Notes: generated by a model from the letters alone, not told the origin. DNA of 10,095 bases from Pseudomonadota bacterium (GCA_023399635.1 JAEWOP010000175.1:1-10095); one strand, 5' to 3'; positions 1 to 6,681 are shown, numbered from the stretch's first letter. Program-made: numbers and translations.

Positions 1-377
1 AGGGCTGTCCCCGCCTCCACCTGCCCCTTCTGAATGGATTCGATGCCGGCGCGGATGATCTCGGTGCCGTAGGCGCCGAAGTTGACGACGAGCGCCAGCA
101 GAGCCGCACCATTCGGGGAAAGGCGTAGACCGAGCGATGGCAGACCGAAGAAGATGAAGAAGATCTGGACCAGGAATGGCGTGTTGCGGATGATCTCAAT
201 GTACGCATTGATGTCGAACCGGATCAGCGACGGGCCGGACGTCTTTCCCCAGGCACAGACGATCGAGACAATCAGACCGAGCAGCATGGCTGCGCAGGAC
301 AATCGAATTGTCAGCCAGGCCCCTACAAGCAACTGGTCAAACGAAGCAAATACCGGCGCGAAATTGAAATCGTACAC
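1..377 (-). CDS. Polar amino-acid ABC transporter permease, N-terminal part (runs off the left edge)
   Basis: This is an inner-membrane permease of the HisM/HisQ/GlnP family, which moves polar amino acids from a periplasmic binding protein into the cell. About 125 residues are visible and the reading frame is open to the window edge. After a short start (YDFNF) come a first hydrophobic segment (about residues 17-45), the family-typical stretch IEIIRNTPFLVQIFFIFFGLP, and a second membrane segment (ALLALVVNFGAYGTEIIRAG). The beginning of the EAA loop (QKGQVEAGTA), which contacts the ATPase, follows at the edge. I chose the GTG at 377 because GGGAGG (384-389) lies 6 nt upstream and no ATG fits. 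It is probably the first gene of an operon that continues to the left. The promoter and operator-like palindrome just upstream suggest control by the adjacent LacI-family protein. The transported amino acid cannot be deduced. Confidence 0.88.
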   Translation of the reverse strand, partial: MYDFNFAPVFASFDQLLVGAWLTIRLSCAAMLLGLIVSIVCAWGKTSGPSLIRFDINAYIEIIRNTPFLVQIFFIFFGLPSLGLRLSPNGAALLALVVNFGAYGTEIIRAGIESIQKGQVEAGTA

Positions 378-414
378 GTAGCGCCTCCCGAGCCCGGCGC
401 TCCTCACTGCGCCA

Positions 415-428
415 TTAGATCGATCTAA
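415..428. promoter_or_regulatory. Perfect 14-bp palindrome, candidate LacI-family operator
   Basis: TTAGATCGATCTAA is a perfect palindrome with a central CG step, the symmetry typical of LacI/GalR-family operators, whose hinge helix intercalates at the central CpG. It overlaps the predicted -10 box of the permease promoter and lies between the LacI-family gene and the permease gene. Binding by the neighbouring regulator is inferred from position and symmetry. I saw no second perfect copy upstream of the regulator gene itself. Confidence 0.55.
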
Positions 429-450
429 ATTCCTGTTGTGGGTGAGTCAA
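422..450 (-). promoter_or_regulatory. Sigma-70-like promoter for the ABC permease operon
   Basis: On the minus strand a -35 box TTGACT (445-450) is followed after exactly 17 nt by TAGATC (422-427). The -35 is close to consensus and the -10 is weak. The -10 lies within the 14-bp palindrome at 415-428, the usual arrangement for a repressed promoter. The predicted transcript start is about 30-40 nt upstream of the GTG at 377. The assignment is by pattern only. Confidence 0.5.
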
Positions 451-471
451 CTGCCAAGTGGCACGACGGTT

Positions 472-1500
472 TCACGAAGAAGACAGCGGACTGCAGGAAT
501 CTCGGATGTGGAGCCTCGTCGGGCTGATCCAGCAACGCGGGGGCAAAGAAGGCTGCGCGATACGTTCTAGCAGCAAGGAGACAGCGTTGTGACCGATCTC
601 GCTTGGCGAGGTCGAGACGGACGTAAGGCGGGGCCGCATGGCTTCGGCGTCGGCCACATCGTCGAAGCCGACTAGTGAGATGTCGCGACCGATCTCCAAA
701 CCGCGATCATAGAAGCCGGCGGCCAGTCCATGCGCGACGAGGTCGTTGAAGCAGATCACTGCGGTAGGCACCCTGCCCTGCGCAAATAGCGCATCGGCTT
801 CCTGAGCGATCTGGTCCACGCGGTCAGGAACACGAATGACAAGATCAGGCTTCAAGCCAAATCGCTTCATCGACTCCCGGAAGCCCTGGACGCGTTCATG
901 GTAGGCCGAGTGAACCGGGCCATGAACTGCAAAGCAGATGCTTCTATGTCCAAGGGAGACGAGATACTCCACCGCTTCTTCCATACCCGCTGCGTAGTCC
1001 GCCCCGGCATAATCAATGTCCTCCGTCACATGTCGCAGTGCCTGAACGACCGGAAGCTTCCAGTCACTGGCCTTGCTTGCGAGATCGTTCGGAGTGCCGG
1101 CCGCAGGACACAGAATGATCCCGTCGACGCCATGTTCGCGCAAGCGCTGCAGGACCGTCTCCTGCCGAGGTGGCCCGTCTCCACTGTTGGCAATGATCAT
1201 TACCAATCCGGCCGCGTCGACCGAGGCCTCCATTCCACCCAGCAGCTCCGCAAAGAATGGATTGGTGAGGTTGGGCACGACCACGCCGATAGTGTGGCTT
1301 CGTTCGGCGCGTAGCCTCGCAGCACCCATGTTGTAGACATAGCCGAGTTCACGCATCGCAGCTTCGACGCGCTCTCGCGTCTCAGCCCCCACCAGCGGGC
1401 TTTTTCGAACAACGAGCGACGCTGTCGCACGCGAAACATCGGCGTGTTTGGCGACGTCGAGCAGCGTTACCTTGTTCCGTTTCTGATCTTGCCTGGACAT
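472..1500 (-). CDS. LacI-family transcriptional regulator
   Basis: This is a cytoplasmic DNA-binding regulator of 342 residues, the normal length for the family. The N-terminal helix-turn-helix is clear at about residues 11-35 (TLLDVAKHADVSRATASLVV). The hinge region follows (ELGYVYNMGAARLR, about 52-65). A periplasmic-binding-protein-like effector domain fills the rest, beginning with the family-typical IGVVVPNLTNPFFAELLGG and containing VICFNDLVAHGLA and DISLVGFDDV. The start at 1500 gives a standard short leader before the HTH; its ribosome site is weak. The stop is 94 bp before the permease start on the same strand, so the protein probably represses the downstream transporter operon through the palindrome at 415-428. 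Effectors of this family are usually sugars or nucleosides, so pairing with an amino-acid transporter is somewhat unusual. The ligand is unknown. Confidence 0.93.
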   Translation of the reverse strand: MSRQDQKRNKVTLLDVAKHADVSRATASLVVRKSPLVGAETRERVEAAMRELGYVYNMGAARLRAERSHTIGVVVPNLTNPFFAELLGGMEASVDAAGLVMIIANSGDGPPRQETVLQRLREHGVDGIILCPAAGTPNDLASKASDWKLPVVQALRHVTEDIDYAGADYAAGMEEAVEYLVSLGHRSICFAVHGPVHSAYHERVQGFRESMKRFGLKPDLVIRVPDRVDQIAQEADALFAQGRVPTAVICFNDLVAHGLAAGFYDRGLEIGRDISLVGFDDVADAEAMRPRLTSVSTSPSEIGHNAVSLLLERIAQPSLPPRCWISPTRLHIRDSCSPLSSS

Positions 1501-2010
1501 CTCATCGCACCCACAGGGTCGCCATCGTTAATGGGCATCACTTCAGTCAGCAAGAGCAGCAGCCGTGTTCGCTGAGCTCCAGCCTCAGCGTTGAGCCCCC
1601 GGATCGAAAATTATTGCCGATCGTTAGCCTGGGCATCTGCGGAGGCAATCCTCATCCGCAGGAGGTCGTCTGGCGTGAACAGGTCGGAGAATCCAGCGAA
1701 CGTAGATCGATGGCACTGCATGGAGCGTCTCTTTCCTAAGGTGGAAAGTGTATCTCCGGATCATCAGAACCGGCGTGATAGCAGCCAGGCTAACCTCCCA
1801 AAGTCTCCTCTCCACTCACATCACGTGGGCGACGCAACGAGGTCCTTGGTGTCATCTGACGATCCACGTCCCAGGTTATGATCTGCCGAACAGGCTTGTA
1901 GGTCCCTTTCCGACAAATGGTGAAGGTTCTCGCACAGTTGATTTACCTTTGGTGTGCCTAATGGTTGTACAAGCGTCACCAATGCAAGCTGCGCAATACT
2001 AGGGACTTTT
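1501..2010. other. Gene-free stretch between lacI-type gene and broken GGDEF gene
   Basis: No convincing gene lies in these 510 bases. Open frames here lack family motifs and ribosome sites. The stretch contains one palindromic repeat copy (1602-1622). A 36-codon minus-strand frame (1611-1721) has a protein-like tail (FSDLFTPDDLLRMRIASADA) and its TAA stop falls inside that repeat. It could be the remnant of a larger gene, but I cannot identify it. The promoter of the LacI-family gene should lie near 1501-1600, but no clear boxes stand out. Confidence 0.5.
1602..1622. repeat. Dispersed palindromic repeat, variant copy 1
   Basis: The arms GATCG and CGATC flank the core AAAATTATTGC. This copy shares the AAATTATTGCCG core with those at 3325-3343 and 8551-8571. 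Its outer arms differ on both sides (GATCG/CGATC instead of GAGCG/CGCTC), so the symmetry is kept. That suggests the palindrome itself matters, as a protein-binding site or hairpin. Confidence 0.5.
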
Positions 2011-3200
2011 ATGAGCGGAGCAACGTTCCTCCTCGCGGTAAACTTCATCGTGGCCGCATGCTTCAGTGCCGTCTTCGCTGTAGTGGCCACACATAGCCGT
2101 TCACGCGTTTCTGCACTCTGAATCGCCGCCGGGTTTGGCGTTGCCTCGCTCTCCGCGATTTGCGAAATCCTGGTGGCTTATACCAGCCTTGATAAGCTTT
2201 GGGCCATCAGTGCGTTTATGACGGTTCTGATTGGAATGGTCCTTCTACATGTGGGCATCAGTGGGCTTTATCATAGAAGGGTTGACTGGCGAATTGCCTC
2301 CAGCTTCACCGGCACCTCCGCTGTTCTCGCCTATGCAATCTACGATTTACCCCGAGGAACGCCGCTCCAGGCCTTTCTGTATCAGAGCCCATTCGCAGTC
2401 GTACTGCTGTCTGCTGGTTTTAATGTCCTGAAGGCACGAGCAGGTACCGGTATCGACCGCTTCCTCGGCGTTCTTCTGCTCTTTACCGGAATGCACTTCT
2501 TTGCGAAGGCGGAACTGGCTGTGATCTTTGGCTCTGGCACGACGGCCAAAGACTATGTTCAAACCAATTACGCTCTGATCTCTCAAAGCACGACTGCCGT
2601 GCTCGTGGTTGGAGTTGGGCTCACATTGCTGGCAACGCTCGTCCTGGGAATCATGGCGGACCAGCGAGACGAAGCCGAGAAGGATGCGCTCTCCGGGCTC
2701 CCCAACCGCCGGGCCTTTGAGCGGGCGGTTCGAAGGCTGCTGAAAACTTGGCCGGATGGCGAACATGCACTCATCCTCTGCGATCTCGATCACTTCAAGC
2801 GTATCAACGACAACTACGGGCATTTAGTCGGCGACCAGCGATCAAGAGCTTCGGGGATTTGCTGCTCAACAGCGTACCTTCCCACGTCTTGGTTGGTCGA
2901 ATCGGCGGTGAAGAATTCGCGATTGTCCTACCAAACGTGGATGTTGAAACAGCCCTTCTCCTAGCTCAAGCTGTACGCGCAACCACGACCACCATGCCTT
3001 ACGTACCAGATGATCTTCATATTACAGGAAGCTTTGGCATATCGCGTTTGACCTCTGCGGCGGGACTGACCGAGGCCTATAAGCAGGCAGATGCAGCTCT
3101 CTATAGTGCCAAGAAGGCTGGGCGGAACAGAGTGAAGATTGCTGTCTCTTCGCACGAAGATCGAGTGGACCAGCCGACTTCAGGACGCGCTGATATCTAG
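2011..3200 (+). pseudogene. Membrane-anchored GGDEF diguanylate cyclase, broken by a stop and a frameshift
   Basis: The intact parent would be a protein of about 396 residues making the second messenger cyclic di-GMP. Reading from ATG 2011, the frame gives a hydrophobic N-terminus (MSGATFLLAVNFIVAA). It then meets TGA at 2119-2121 (codon 37) and continues in the same frame with about five more membrane segments to near residue 210. The GGDEF domain follows with DALSGLPNRRAFE and DLDHFKRINDNYGH. One base is missing after 2838: GDQ should continue as AIKSFGDLLL, which is found in the +1 frame from 2841. That frame carries the catalytic GGEEF (reconstructed residues 299-303) and the C-terminal AYKQADAALYSAKKAGRNRV, ending at 3200. 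The inhibitory RxxD site before GGEEF is absent. A restart at GTG 2173 would still lose GGEEF at the frameshift, so no active cyclase is expected. A sequencing error could explain one lesion but hardly both. Confidence 0.85.
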
Positions 3201-3283
3201 TTTCATCCAAATCAAGCTTCTTAGAAGACGCAGGGAGACAACTGTGGTGGCATCATCGCGGTGCACCGCCAACGTCTGCTATT

Positions 3284-3344
3284 GGCGCTGAGCGCCCATC
3301 CCCGGCAGTGATCTGCGTCGCGAAAGCGGAAATTATTGCCGCTC
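3284..3344. repeat. Dispersed palindromic repeat, copy 2 with flank
   Basis: The core AGCGGAAATTATTGCCGCT (3325-3343) is a palindrome apart from its centre and one mismatched pair. Together with the preceding TCGCGA it matches the copy at 8551-8571 over about 27 bases with one difference. Weaker similarity (GGCGC..AGCG..CCAT.CC.GGCA) extends about 35 bases further left in both copies. A dispersed repeat of about 60 bp is therefore likely, rather than chance similarity of two short motifs. Confidence 0.65.
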
Positions 3345-3518
3345 GACCGCCCAGTCCACTGATGCCCAAAGCCAGGGCACAAAGATGGTATCCACGGTCG
3401 CTCGCGATGGGAAAATAGAGGGAATTTCAAGGCTTTTCATCTAGGCTATTGAAATCATGGGAGAATTCTGTTCAACAGCATCGATTGAGTCGTAAGGAAT
3501 GACATTGTTGGGGCCGAG

Positions 3519-3533
3519 AGCGGACGGTCCGCT
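3519..3533. repeat. Short palindrome, possible shortened relative of the dispersed repeat
   Basis: AGCGGAC and GTCCGCT are perfect 7-base arms around one central base. The outer arm (AGCGG/CCGCT) is the same as in the repeat 175 bp to the left, but the AT-rich centre is missing. It may be a collapsed copy or an unrelated protein-binding site. Confidence 0.3.
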
Positions 3534-3650
3534 TTGAGATTTCCAGCAGGAAAAGCGGGCAGTCGCGTGAGGTCGAGATATATTCTCATACGGTCAACGG
3601 GAGCGGCTGTGCGACCACGGCCAACTAGCCGCAGCCTTCAACGACAGGTA

Positions 3651-4352
3651 CTAAGCCGTCACGATGATCGTCGATCCAGAGCGTACGCGATCGTGCAGGT
3701 CGATGATGTCCTGATGCAGGAGGCGGACGCATCCTGAAGAAATCGCTTTGCCGATTGTATGCACCTCACCTGTGCCATGGAGACGATAAAGCGTGTCACG
3801 GTTACCTTGGTGGATGTAGAGCGCCCTTGCGCCAAGCGGGTTAGAGATTCCTGGTGGCTGCCCATTCCGCCACCTTTCGAGTGTTGGCTGGCGGGCGATC
3901 ATGTCGGACGGAGGTGTCCAGACCGGCCACTCGCGCTTGTAGGCAATATGCGCTCGACCCGACCAGTCGAAACCGCTCCTGCCAATGCCGACGCCGTAGC
4001 GCATGGCAGTCCCTCCATCCTGAACATGGTAGAGGTAACGCTCCGTCGTGTTGACGATCACAGTTCCCGGCTTCTCCGGCGTCGGGTAGTCAACGACCTG
4101 ACGATAAAACCGCGGCTCCAGCTTGGTAAGATCTACCGCTGGAATGGGAAAGCGTTCTTCGGGCATGGCCCGGTACATCAGGAGAGCACTCTCCGAAATC
4201 GGTTGCATCGGAGGCTCTGCCGGCACGGAGGGCGGCGACGCGATGCCAGGCGCGGGAGACTGTGTGGCACAGCCTGTCGCCAATGCCGTCATCGCAAGGC
4301 CGAGGGAAGAGAGAAACGCGCGGCGGCAAAGGATCGGATCGGAAAATGTCAT
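3651..4352 (-). CDS. L,D-transpeptidase (YkuD/ErfK family), exported
   Basis: The enzyme acts in the periplasm on peptidoglycan. The family makes 3-3 cross-links, attaches lipoproteins, or exchanges the terminal residue of tetrapeptide stems. From ATG 4352 the protein has 233 residues. The N-terminus has a twin-arginine-like RRAFL (residues 10-14), a hydrophobic segment, and LATGC at 24-28, so a Tat-type lipoprotein or signal peptide is likely. A Pro/Ser-rich linker follows. The YkuD catalytic domain fills about residues 95-232, with HGTGEVHTIGKAISSGCVRL carrying the conserved His192 and the nucleophile Cys208. I preferred ATG 4352 over the in-frame GTG at 4481 because it starts directly at the signal peptide and has AGGA 7 nt upstream. 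Its start overlaps the stop of a 27-codon ORF. The gene lies downstream of a tandem glycine riboswitch and is divergent from an FtsI-type PBP. Confidence 0.9.
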   Translation of the reverse strand: MTFSDPILCRRAFLSSLGLAMTALATGCATQSPAPGIASPPSVPAEPPMQPISESALLMYRAMPEERFPIPAVDLTKLEPRFYRQVVDYPTPEKPGTVIVNTTERYLYHVQDGGTAMRYGVGIGRSGFDWSGRAHIAYKREWPVWTPPSDMIARQPTLERWRNGQPPGISNPLGARALYIHQGNRDTLYRLHGTGEVHTIGKAISSGCVRLLHQDIIDLHDRVRSGSTIIVTA

Positions 4353-4432
4353 TGCTGGTCCTGTACAAGGCGTTTGTTTGCGAAGTGACGGAGCCCTGCG
4401 CTGGCAACGTCGTCGAGGCCCGGCCGTGTCAT
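4349..4432 (-). CDS. Possible 27-residue leader ORF coupled to the L,D-transpeptidase
   Basis: An ATG at 4432 has a strong Shine-Dalgarno (GGGAGGTG, starting about 14 nt upstream) and opens a 27-codon frame beginning MTRPGLDD and ending VQDQQ. Its TGA stop overlaps the ATG of the L,D-transpeptidase in an ATGA junction, the usual sign of translational coupling. The peptide is hydrophilic, has no run of one amino acid that would suggest attenuation, and resembles nothing I know. It may be a translated leader that delivers ribosomes to the enzyme gene, or a chance frame. Confidence 0.4.
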   Translation of the reverse strand: MTRPGLDDVASAGLRHFANKRLVQDQQ

Positions 4433-4490
4433 CGGCAACACCTCCCTCATGCTCCAGGCCGACGCAGTGAGGTCGCGTCACCTGTGAGCT

Positions 4491-4559
4491 TCAGTAATGT
4501 GAGATGATCAGAATAGTTGGTTCATGACAGGCCCTCAGAGTTGGCAGCACGCAAGACAT
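4491..4559 (-). CDS. Possible 22-residue ORF immediately after the glycine riboswitch
   Basis: An ATG at 4559 lies just after the second aptamer, with GAGGGGG about 6 nt upstream acting as a plausible ribosome site. That purine run continues directly from the 3' strand of the second aptamer's P1 stem, so ligand binding could alter its access. The frame starts MSCVLPTLRACHE and stops at TGA (4491-4493). It is too short to judge by composition. It could be a regulated leader peptide, a scar of a lost gene, or chance. Confidence 0.25.
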   Translation of the reverse strand: MSCVLPTLRACHEPTILIISHY

Positions 4560-4566
4560 GCCGGCC

Positions 4567-4747
4567 CCCTCTGTCATCGGCCTGAGAGTTTGATCACCAC
4601 CTATACGCAGCAGTGACTTACACCTTCGGCGGGAGCGGTTGCTCCACTTTCCAGAGTTCCTCTCCAGCGAACGGTCCCTGTGCCTGAGAGTTTCCGGGGC
4701 GGTTGCTCCTTCGGCGGCCGCCAATGGCGACGCTCTCCCACTCGCTG
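4567..4747 (-). promoter_or_regulatory. Tandem glycine riboswitch (two aptamers)
   Basis: This is an RNA sensor in which two glycine-binding aptamers lie in tandem; glycine normally turns the downstream gene on. Read leftward, aptamer I starts with P1 strand CAGCGAG (4741-4747). It then has GGGAGAG, the conserved CCGCCGAAGGAGCAACC, AAACTCTCAGGCA and GGACCG, and closes with TCGCTG (4665-4670). After a short linker aptamer II starts at CTCTGGAAAG (from 4656). It contains the hairpin GGAGC-AACC-GCTCC, CCGCCGAAGGTGTAAG, AAACTCTCAGGCCGA and the closing GACAGAG (ending near 4567). Both aptamers keep the conserved elements, so the switch looks intact. In rhizobia this element usually precedes gcvT. 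Here no gcvT follows, and the next full-length gene on the strand is the L,D-transpeptidase about 215 nt downstream. Downstream CTGTCAT (4524-4530) can pair with ATGACAG at the aptamer's 3' end (4571-4577), a possible switching helix. Confidence 0.92.
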
Positions 4748-4803
4748 TCTGCACCAGAAAGGTCTCACGGAGGTGTTCCCAGAGCACGACCCGGCGTCAC
4801 TCC

Positions 4804-4832
4804 ATTAAGCATTAAGTAAGCCATTATTGCAA
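4804..4832 (-). promoter_or_regulatory. Candidate promoter for the riboswitch transcript
   Basis: On the minus strand TTGCAA (4827-4832) is followed after 17 nt by CTTAAT (4804-4809) in locally AT-rich DNA, about 55 nt before the first aptamer. The boxes match the sigma-70 consensus only partly. The -35 lies within one arm of the inverted repeat at 4820-4851, so a protein bound there would affect this promoter. Confidence 0.4.
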
Positions 4833-4851
4833 CAGAAATTGCATTAATGGC
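4820..4851. promoter_or_regulatory. 13-bp-arm inverted repeat in the divergent promoter region
   Basis: The arms GCCATTATTGCAA and TTGCATTAATGGC are separated by CAGAAA; they pair with one mismatch. The inner part TGCAA-N6-TTGCA is a compact dyad of the size bound by dimeric regulators. The site is 70 bp upstream of the ftsI ATG and overlaps the predicted -35 of the opposite transcript. It could therefore co-regulate the L,D-transpeptidase and PBP units. The binding protein is unknown. Confidence 0.5.
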
Positions 4852-4920
4852 GCCGGATTATCCTAAGCTCGAATCTCGGGACGAGTTCCAAAGCGCCTCG
4901 GGACGCGAAAGGAGCAGCGA

Positions 4921-6681
4921 ATGGCAACAATCTCTCACATCTTCATGCGAAGGAGCCGATCTCACCTGCGCATGGAAGTACGTGGTCGTCCTGAGCCTCC
5001 TAGTGTTCGTGGCAGTGCCAGCCAACGGGTTCGGATGGGCAAGCGTCGGCTTGGCCTGACCATGCTCTCGGTTGCCGTCGTCTATCTGGTGATAGGAGGA
5101 CGACTGGTTCAGTACGGGCTGGCCGCTCCCGAAACCGCCAATTCCATCAATGCCATCCCGCCTCCTGCGGCTCGCCCTGACATCGTCGATCGCAACGGAG
5201 AGCTTCTTGCAACCGACCTCAACATGATGTCGCTCTATGCCGAGCCGATCAGGATCGTGGATGCCGACGAGGTGGTCGAGAAGCTCGCAACCGTGATTTC
5301 CGACCTCGACTGGGGCACCACCCACCGCAAGCTTCGCTCCAAGTCAGCTTTCCAATGGCTGAAACGCCAACTTACCCCTCGACAGCAGGCCGATATTCTC
5401 GCGCTCGGCATACCGGGGATAGGGTTCCGCCCCGAGAAGCGCCGCTTCTATCCAGGAGGCCCAACCGCGTCGCACATTCTCGGCCACGTCAACGTCGATA
5501 ACCGCGGACTGGCAGGCATGGAGCGCTACATCGATCGCCAGGGGCTTGCCGACCTGATGGCGGTGGGCATGACTGCGGACACGCCGCTCGAACCCGTGCG
5601 TCTGTCCATAGATCTTCGCGTCCAGAGCATCGTTCGCAGCGTCATAGAAAAGGCAATGCACTCCTACCAAGCGGAAGCCGCCGGCGCGGTCGTCCTCGAC
5701 GCCCATACAGGTGAGATCCTCGCAATGGCATCGGTCCCGGACTACGACCCCAACCAGCCATCCAGGACGCTGCCTGACGGCAGCATAGACAAGGAGTACG
5801 AAAAGGGCTGGTTCAACAGGATGAGCAATGCGACCTTCGAAATGGGGTCGACCATCAAGAGCTTCACGATCGCCATGGGCTTGGACAGTGGCAAAATCGA
5901 CCTCAATTCCATCGTGGATGCGTCGCGCCCGATCCGAATGGGTGGCTTTACCATCAACGATTTCCACGGCCGTCACCGGCCCCTCACGATCCCGGAAGTA
6001 TTCCGCTACTCTTCCAACATCGCTACGGTGAAGATCGCCGACATGGTCGGGATTGAGGGACACAAGGAGTTCCTGACCCGGTTGGGGCTACTGACACCAC
6101 TGGAAACGGAACTGCCCGAGATCGCCACTCCGACGCAGCCTCGAGTATGGAAGAAGATCAATTCCGCGACCATCTCCTACGGTCATGGGATGGCGACGAC
6201 ACCATTGCAGACGGCCGTCGCCGCGGCCGCGCTGGTAAACGGCGGGAAGCTCATCCAGCCAACATTCCTGGCGCGGAACGATGAGGAAGCAGCCCCGGCT
6301 TCAGTTCAAGTGCTGGATGAGAATACCAGTGCACATATGCGCCACCTCTTCGACTGGAACGGCAAGACAGGATCTGGCCGGAGCGCCGATGTGCCCGGAT
6401 TCCATGTGGGTGGCAAGACCGGGACGGCAGACAAGGTGGTCAACGGTCGTTACGCAACCGACCTGAACTTCAACGCCTTCCTCGGCAGCTTCCCCATGCA
6501 TGATCCCCGTTATGCCGTGTTGTCGGTCATCGACGCTCCCCTGACCGGTGAAACGGGTCGTCGCCTGGCTGCCTATACGGCAGCCCCCATGATCAAGGAG
6601 ATCGTCAGCCGCGCAGCACCATTGCTCGGGGTCAAGCCTTACTTCGGACCGGGCCAATCCAGTCTGCTGATTGGCTACTGA
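4921..6681 (+). CDS. ftsI: Class B penicillin-binding protein, FtsI (PBP3) type transpeptidase
   Basis: This is a D,D-transpeptidase that cross-links septal peptidoglycan, anchored in the inner membrane with its catalytic domain in the periplasm. The protein has 586 residues, the normal length for rhizobial FtsI. A basic cytoplasmic tail is followed by a membrane anchor (about 43-66, LGLTMLSVAVVYLVIGG). The PBP dimerisation domain begins at RPDIVDRNGELLATD and includes FRPEKRRFYPGG. The transpeptidase domain shows all three motifs: STIK with the acylated Ser310, SSN at 364-366 and KTGT at 499-502. ATG 4921 is preceded by AAGGAG at 7 nt. FtsI is normally encoded in the dcw division cluster; this copy has no mraZ, mraW, ftsL or mur neighbours and may be an extra paralogue. 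It is divergent from an L,D-transpeptidase and its stop overlaps the convergent TetR-family gene by 7 bp. Confidence 0.93.
   Translation: MATISHIFMRRSRSHLRMEVRGRPEPPSVRGSASQRVRMGKRRLGLTMLSVAVVYLVIGGRLVQYGLAAPETANSINAIPPPAARPDIVDRNGELLATDLNMMSLYAEPIRIVDADEVVEKLATVISDLDWGTTHRKLRSKSAFQWLKRQLTPRQQADILALGIPGIGFRPEKRRFYPGGPTASHILGHVNVDNRGLAGMERYIDRQGLADLMAVGMTADTPLEPVRLSIDLRVQSIVRSVIEKAMHSYQAEAAGAVVLDAHTGEILAMASVPDYDPNQPSRTLPDGSIDKEYEKGWFNRMSNATFEMGSTIKSFTIAMGLDSGKIDLNSIVDASRPIRMGGFTINDFHGRHRPLTIPEVFRYSSNIATVKIADMVGIEGHKEFLTRLGLLTPLETELPEIATPTQPRVWKKINSATISYGHGMATTPLQTAVAAAALVNGGKLIQPTFLARNDEEAAPASVQVLDENTSAHMRHLFDWNGKTGSGRSADVPGFHVGGKTGTADKVVNGRYATDLNFNAFLGSFPMHDPRYAVLSVIDAPLTGETGRRLAAYTAAPMIKEIVSRAAPLLGVKPYFGPGQSSLLIGY

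Larger units (their letters stand above)
3201..3650. other. Gene-free stretch after the broken GGDEF gene
   Basis: No supported gene was seen in these 450 bases. They hold one copy of the dispersed palindromic repeat with its flank (3284-3344) and a short GC-rich palindrome (3519-3533). No run of T follows either palindrome, so neither is a good intrinsic terminator for the L,D-transpeptidase gene that ends at 3651. Confidence 0.5.

Noticed and set aside
898..1314. 138-codon plus-strand frame
   Set aside because: Antisense to the LacI-family gene, with no motif or ribosome site.
1702..1713. Second copy of the LacI-type operator (TAGATCGAT)
   Set aside because: Only one half and the centre match the palindrome at 415-428; the other half is not symmetric, so it is probably chance.
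2347..2823. 158-codon minus-strand frame
   Set aside because: Antisense to the GGDEF pseudogene, with no family resemblance.
4353..4481. N-terminal extension of the L,D-transpeptidase from GTG 4481
   Set aside because: It would put 43 charged residues before the twin-arginine signal and bury it; ATG 4352 has a ribosome site and fits export.
5344..6063. Long open frame of 239 codons on the minus strand
   Set aside because: It lies entirely antisense to ftsI, whose catalytic motifs are clear; high GC makes such shadow frames common.
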